64,000 nucleotides of DNA. Source: Acanthochlamys bracteata (lineage: Eukaryota > Streptophyta > Magnoliopsida > Pandanales > Velloziaceae). Positions 61,991 to 64,000 of this stretch are shown here, piece by piece (position 1 is the stretch's first letter; every line of letters begins with the position of its first letter). The notes beneath the pieces are model-generated. The model was not told the DNA's origin, ran no database searches, and worked only from the letters and a program-made list of their open reading frames with translations. The position numbers and the translations under genes are program-made. The stretch spans positions 6,386,001 through 6,450,000 of the forward strand of contig CM034130.1 of the NCBI GenBank assembly GCA_019914995.1, written 5' to 3'.

Positions 61991-63185
61991 ACCGACCGTA
62001 ACAATTATGTACGTTGGGTTAATAACTGAACTTCATAAAAGTTTCGGGCACTTCTACTCTTGGAGTTGTTTTAATTTGGATGCTTAGAACTAACATTGAA
62101 GCTAACCTAAGATTCCTATAAGATAATCCGTAAGCTTACAACTAATTGCCTTATCGGTTGAATTGCTAAATTTTTTAACCTATCACTACATCAAGCAAAC
62201 TAGTAAGAAAAAAAGTTAATTGATTCAACTACTAATTCTGTTCTGTATCAAAGTAGCAAGTTCAGAAAGAAAATCAGCTAACTGTTATACCTGCTGATAG
62301 CTGTCGATTTAGAATGAGAAGGAAGATCAATACGACAATCGGTTAGCTAAATTAACTTACTTATTTTTGTTACTAGGAACGCATATATTCAGCAAACCCA
62401 ATAGCTCAACAAATCAACTAGTTTACCAGCCGATTTTCTTACTATTTAATTTAAAACGTTTTAAGTTTGATTTTTATTTTACAACTCAATTTGTTCAATC
62501 CCTATTAAGTTACTTAGGCATATGAACCAAGAATACAAGAAATAAGTGTTAAAGGCAATTGCTTATCTCTTGTGATGGGCCTAACTATTTTTGAGTTAGA
62601 CTTATAAAGGCACGTCGGAGAGAGCTTATGGAAAAATCGCTTATCAATTTTTCAATTTCATATTTTTTAATAAATATTTTATAATATTTTATAGAATTTA
62701 TTTAAAATTTTAGAAAGTATAAAAAAATTCTACATTATAAAATCTTATTATTTTTAATTTTTATTATTTTTTCTAAAATTAAAAAATAAAGCTCATTTTT
62801 CAAAATAGGATAAAAATAATTTTTATTTCAAAAAAACTTCTTTTATAAGCACTACCAAACACTCCATTTTCATAACTTTTTCTCTTCTATTGCCTTATGT
62901 AAAGAGCTACCTACGGTTTGCTTCACTGGCATATTTGAAAAAACTTGCATATATTGAAGTGTGTTGCTGTCTCCATTAGCTAGTTTGAAATACGCAGTGG
63001 TCACATGTAAAATTTTTAGCTTTGTCTTTCTCTCCATGTGAAGGTTTTAGACCATAGTGATTACATTGAACGCTTAGAAAAGACATGCACTAATAACTTT
63101 TCAAAATTTATCAGCAAGAGATTGATCGGCTGTATGTTCAAATGGACGTCAAATGGTTGCTTTGGATACACGGTTGTCTTGGTGA
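61991..63185. other. Intergenic DNA, no gene recognised
   Basis: Contains one right-arm foldback repeat (62620-62875). A 75-codon frame at 63038-63265 opposes the LTR on the other strand and has no recognisable feature. Confidence 0.4.
62620..62875. repeat. Right-arm copy of the AT-rich foldback repeat
   Basis: TTTTTTAATAAATATTTTAT, AGTATAAAAAAATTCTACAT and TTTTTATTTCAAAAAAACTT occur in the order of the 24127 right arm, ending CTACCAAACACTCC. Confidence 0.5.
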
Positions 63186-63189
63186 TGAG

Positions 63190-63374
63190 ATTCGAGAAGA
63201 TGATGGAGGTAGATGAAATCTTTTTAATCTTATTCCTTCAACACAATACAAATACATATATATAAACTCATAATAATACTAAATAAAAAAAGTTCTAAAT
63301 AAAAAATTATCTAAATCTAAGATAATATATATATAAAATAATTACATTTAAATGTATTGACTCACATCCACACA
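63190..63374 (-). repeat. 3' LTR of the right-edge copia element (end approximate)
   Basis: On the minus strand a short purine-rich CGGAG follows the polyprotein stop, then TGTGTGGATGTGAGTCAAT starts an AT-rich LTR. It carries GTGTTGAAGGAATAAGATT, as in the LTR at 43244. Confidence 0.5.
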
Positions 63375-63379
63375 CTCCG

Positions 63380-64000
63380 TCAAGTTGGTCCAAAGATGTC
63401 ATCGATGACCAACTTATTTAGTGAGTCATAAAAAATTTTACTTAAGACTTTTTCTATGAATATGCTTTCTAACTGTGTTTCTAGACTAACAAATAGTAAC
63501 TCAATTCGCTTTTCCTCCACTTTTTCTATAATAAAACGCCGATCCACTTCGGTATGTTTGGTATGATCATTTTGTACTAAATTATGAGCAATATTATTGT
63601 GGATTATTATTGCAGAAAGTTTCATAAAATCTTGAGGAGGAAAATCAAACTCTATCAATAACATTCGTAACCATAAAAGTTCATATGTATTATTAGTATT
63701 ACTCTATTGGTAATTATATCTGCTCAAGAATTGATTAAATCTTCCAAACAATACTTTTAGAGATTATTTTAGCCTATATAAAGTCTTCTTAAGCTTGTAA
63801 ACATAATTAGTTCTTCACGATACACTATATTCAGGTGGAAGCTATATGTCAGTTTTTTTCTATTTCAACATGAAAAAATATATTCTTTACATCAAGCTAC
63901 TGTAAATGTCAATCAAGATTGTCTACTAGACATAGTATTACCCTTATATTATTGGTTTTAACAATAAGTGCAAAAGTCTCGTGATAATTCGCTCAATAGG
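63380..64000 (-). pseudogene. Copia pol remnant at right edge: RT fragment joined to RNase H end
   Basis: Minus strand. An RT fragment with LPPEYSVS and TNYVYKLKKTLYRLK (about 63840-63760), then a jump to RNase H. That end reads FDFPPQDFMKL, QNDHTKHTEVDRRFIIEKVE (compare the usual DRTKHVEVDRHFIKEK), and SKIFYDSLNKLVIDDIFGPT, with the stop at 63380. The segment between RT and RNase H appears deleted. Continues beyond the window. Confidence 0.83.

Overview
The window looks like nuclear DNA of a flowering plant, most likely a eudicot. Evidence: split genes with GT-AG introns, plant-specific families (PRAF/RCC1-FYVE-BRX, IDA-like peptide, U-box/ARM E3, SDH5-like), very AT-rich intergenic DNA, and a dense load of decayed Ty1/copia elements with initiator-tRNA-Met primer sites. 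No bacterial-type operons, CRISPR arrays or recognisable tRNA/rRNA genes were seen.

Layout. 1-4640 (minus): 5' part of a WD40-repeat gene (WDR44-like in plants), running off the left edge; its first exon is odd (see findings). 4640-13390: mostly gene-free AT-rich DNA with a degenerate Gypsy integrase remnant (about 11260-12520, minus). 13394-19640: an old copia element (plus) split by a 2071-bp solo LTR with a perfect 5-bp target duplication. 19741-20981: small repeats and a retroelement end. 21081-22563 (plus): an SDH5-like mitochondrial gene that is broken and lacks its last exon. 22564-26890: gene-poor, with a foldback repeat and a TIR element. 27110-27367 (minus): a small intact IDA-like secreted peptide gene. 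29260-29869: a TIR element. 29880-43460: a three-deep nest, with a solo LTR inside a SIRE/Maximus-type copia element, itself inside a third, truncated copia element. 44108-45363 (plus): a U-box E3 ligase pseudogene with in-frame stops and frameshifts. 48678-55337 (minus): a complete, intact nine-exon PRAF-type gene (1096 codons by my exon joins). 55900-64000: gene-poor DNA with repeats, LTR remnants and, at the right edge, another copia element (minus).

How it fits together. The cellular genes are unlinked in function: a WD40 scaffold, a complex II accessory subunit, an abscission-type peptide ligand, an E3 ligase and a phosphoinositide/RCC1 protein. Only the PRAF gene and the IDA-like gene are plainly intact. 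The PRAF gene reads open across 3.3 kb of coding sequence, which argues that base accuracy is good and that the lesions in the SDH5-like and U-box genes are probably real. The WD40 gene is ambiguous.

Limits: exon limits come from splice signals plus frame and remembered family patterns; no alignment, transcript or database search was available. TE boundaries are exact only where TSDs or LTR ends are stated.
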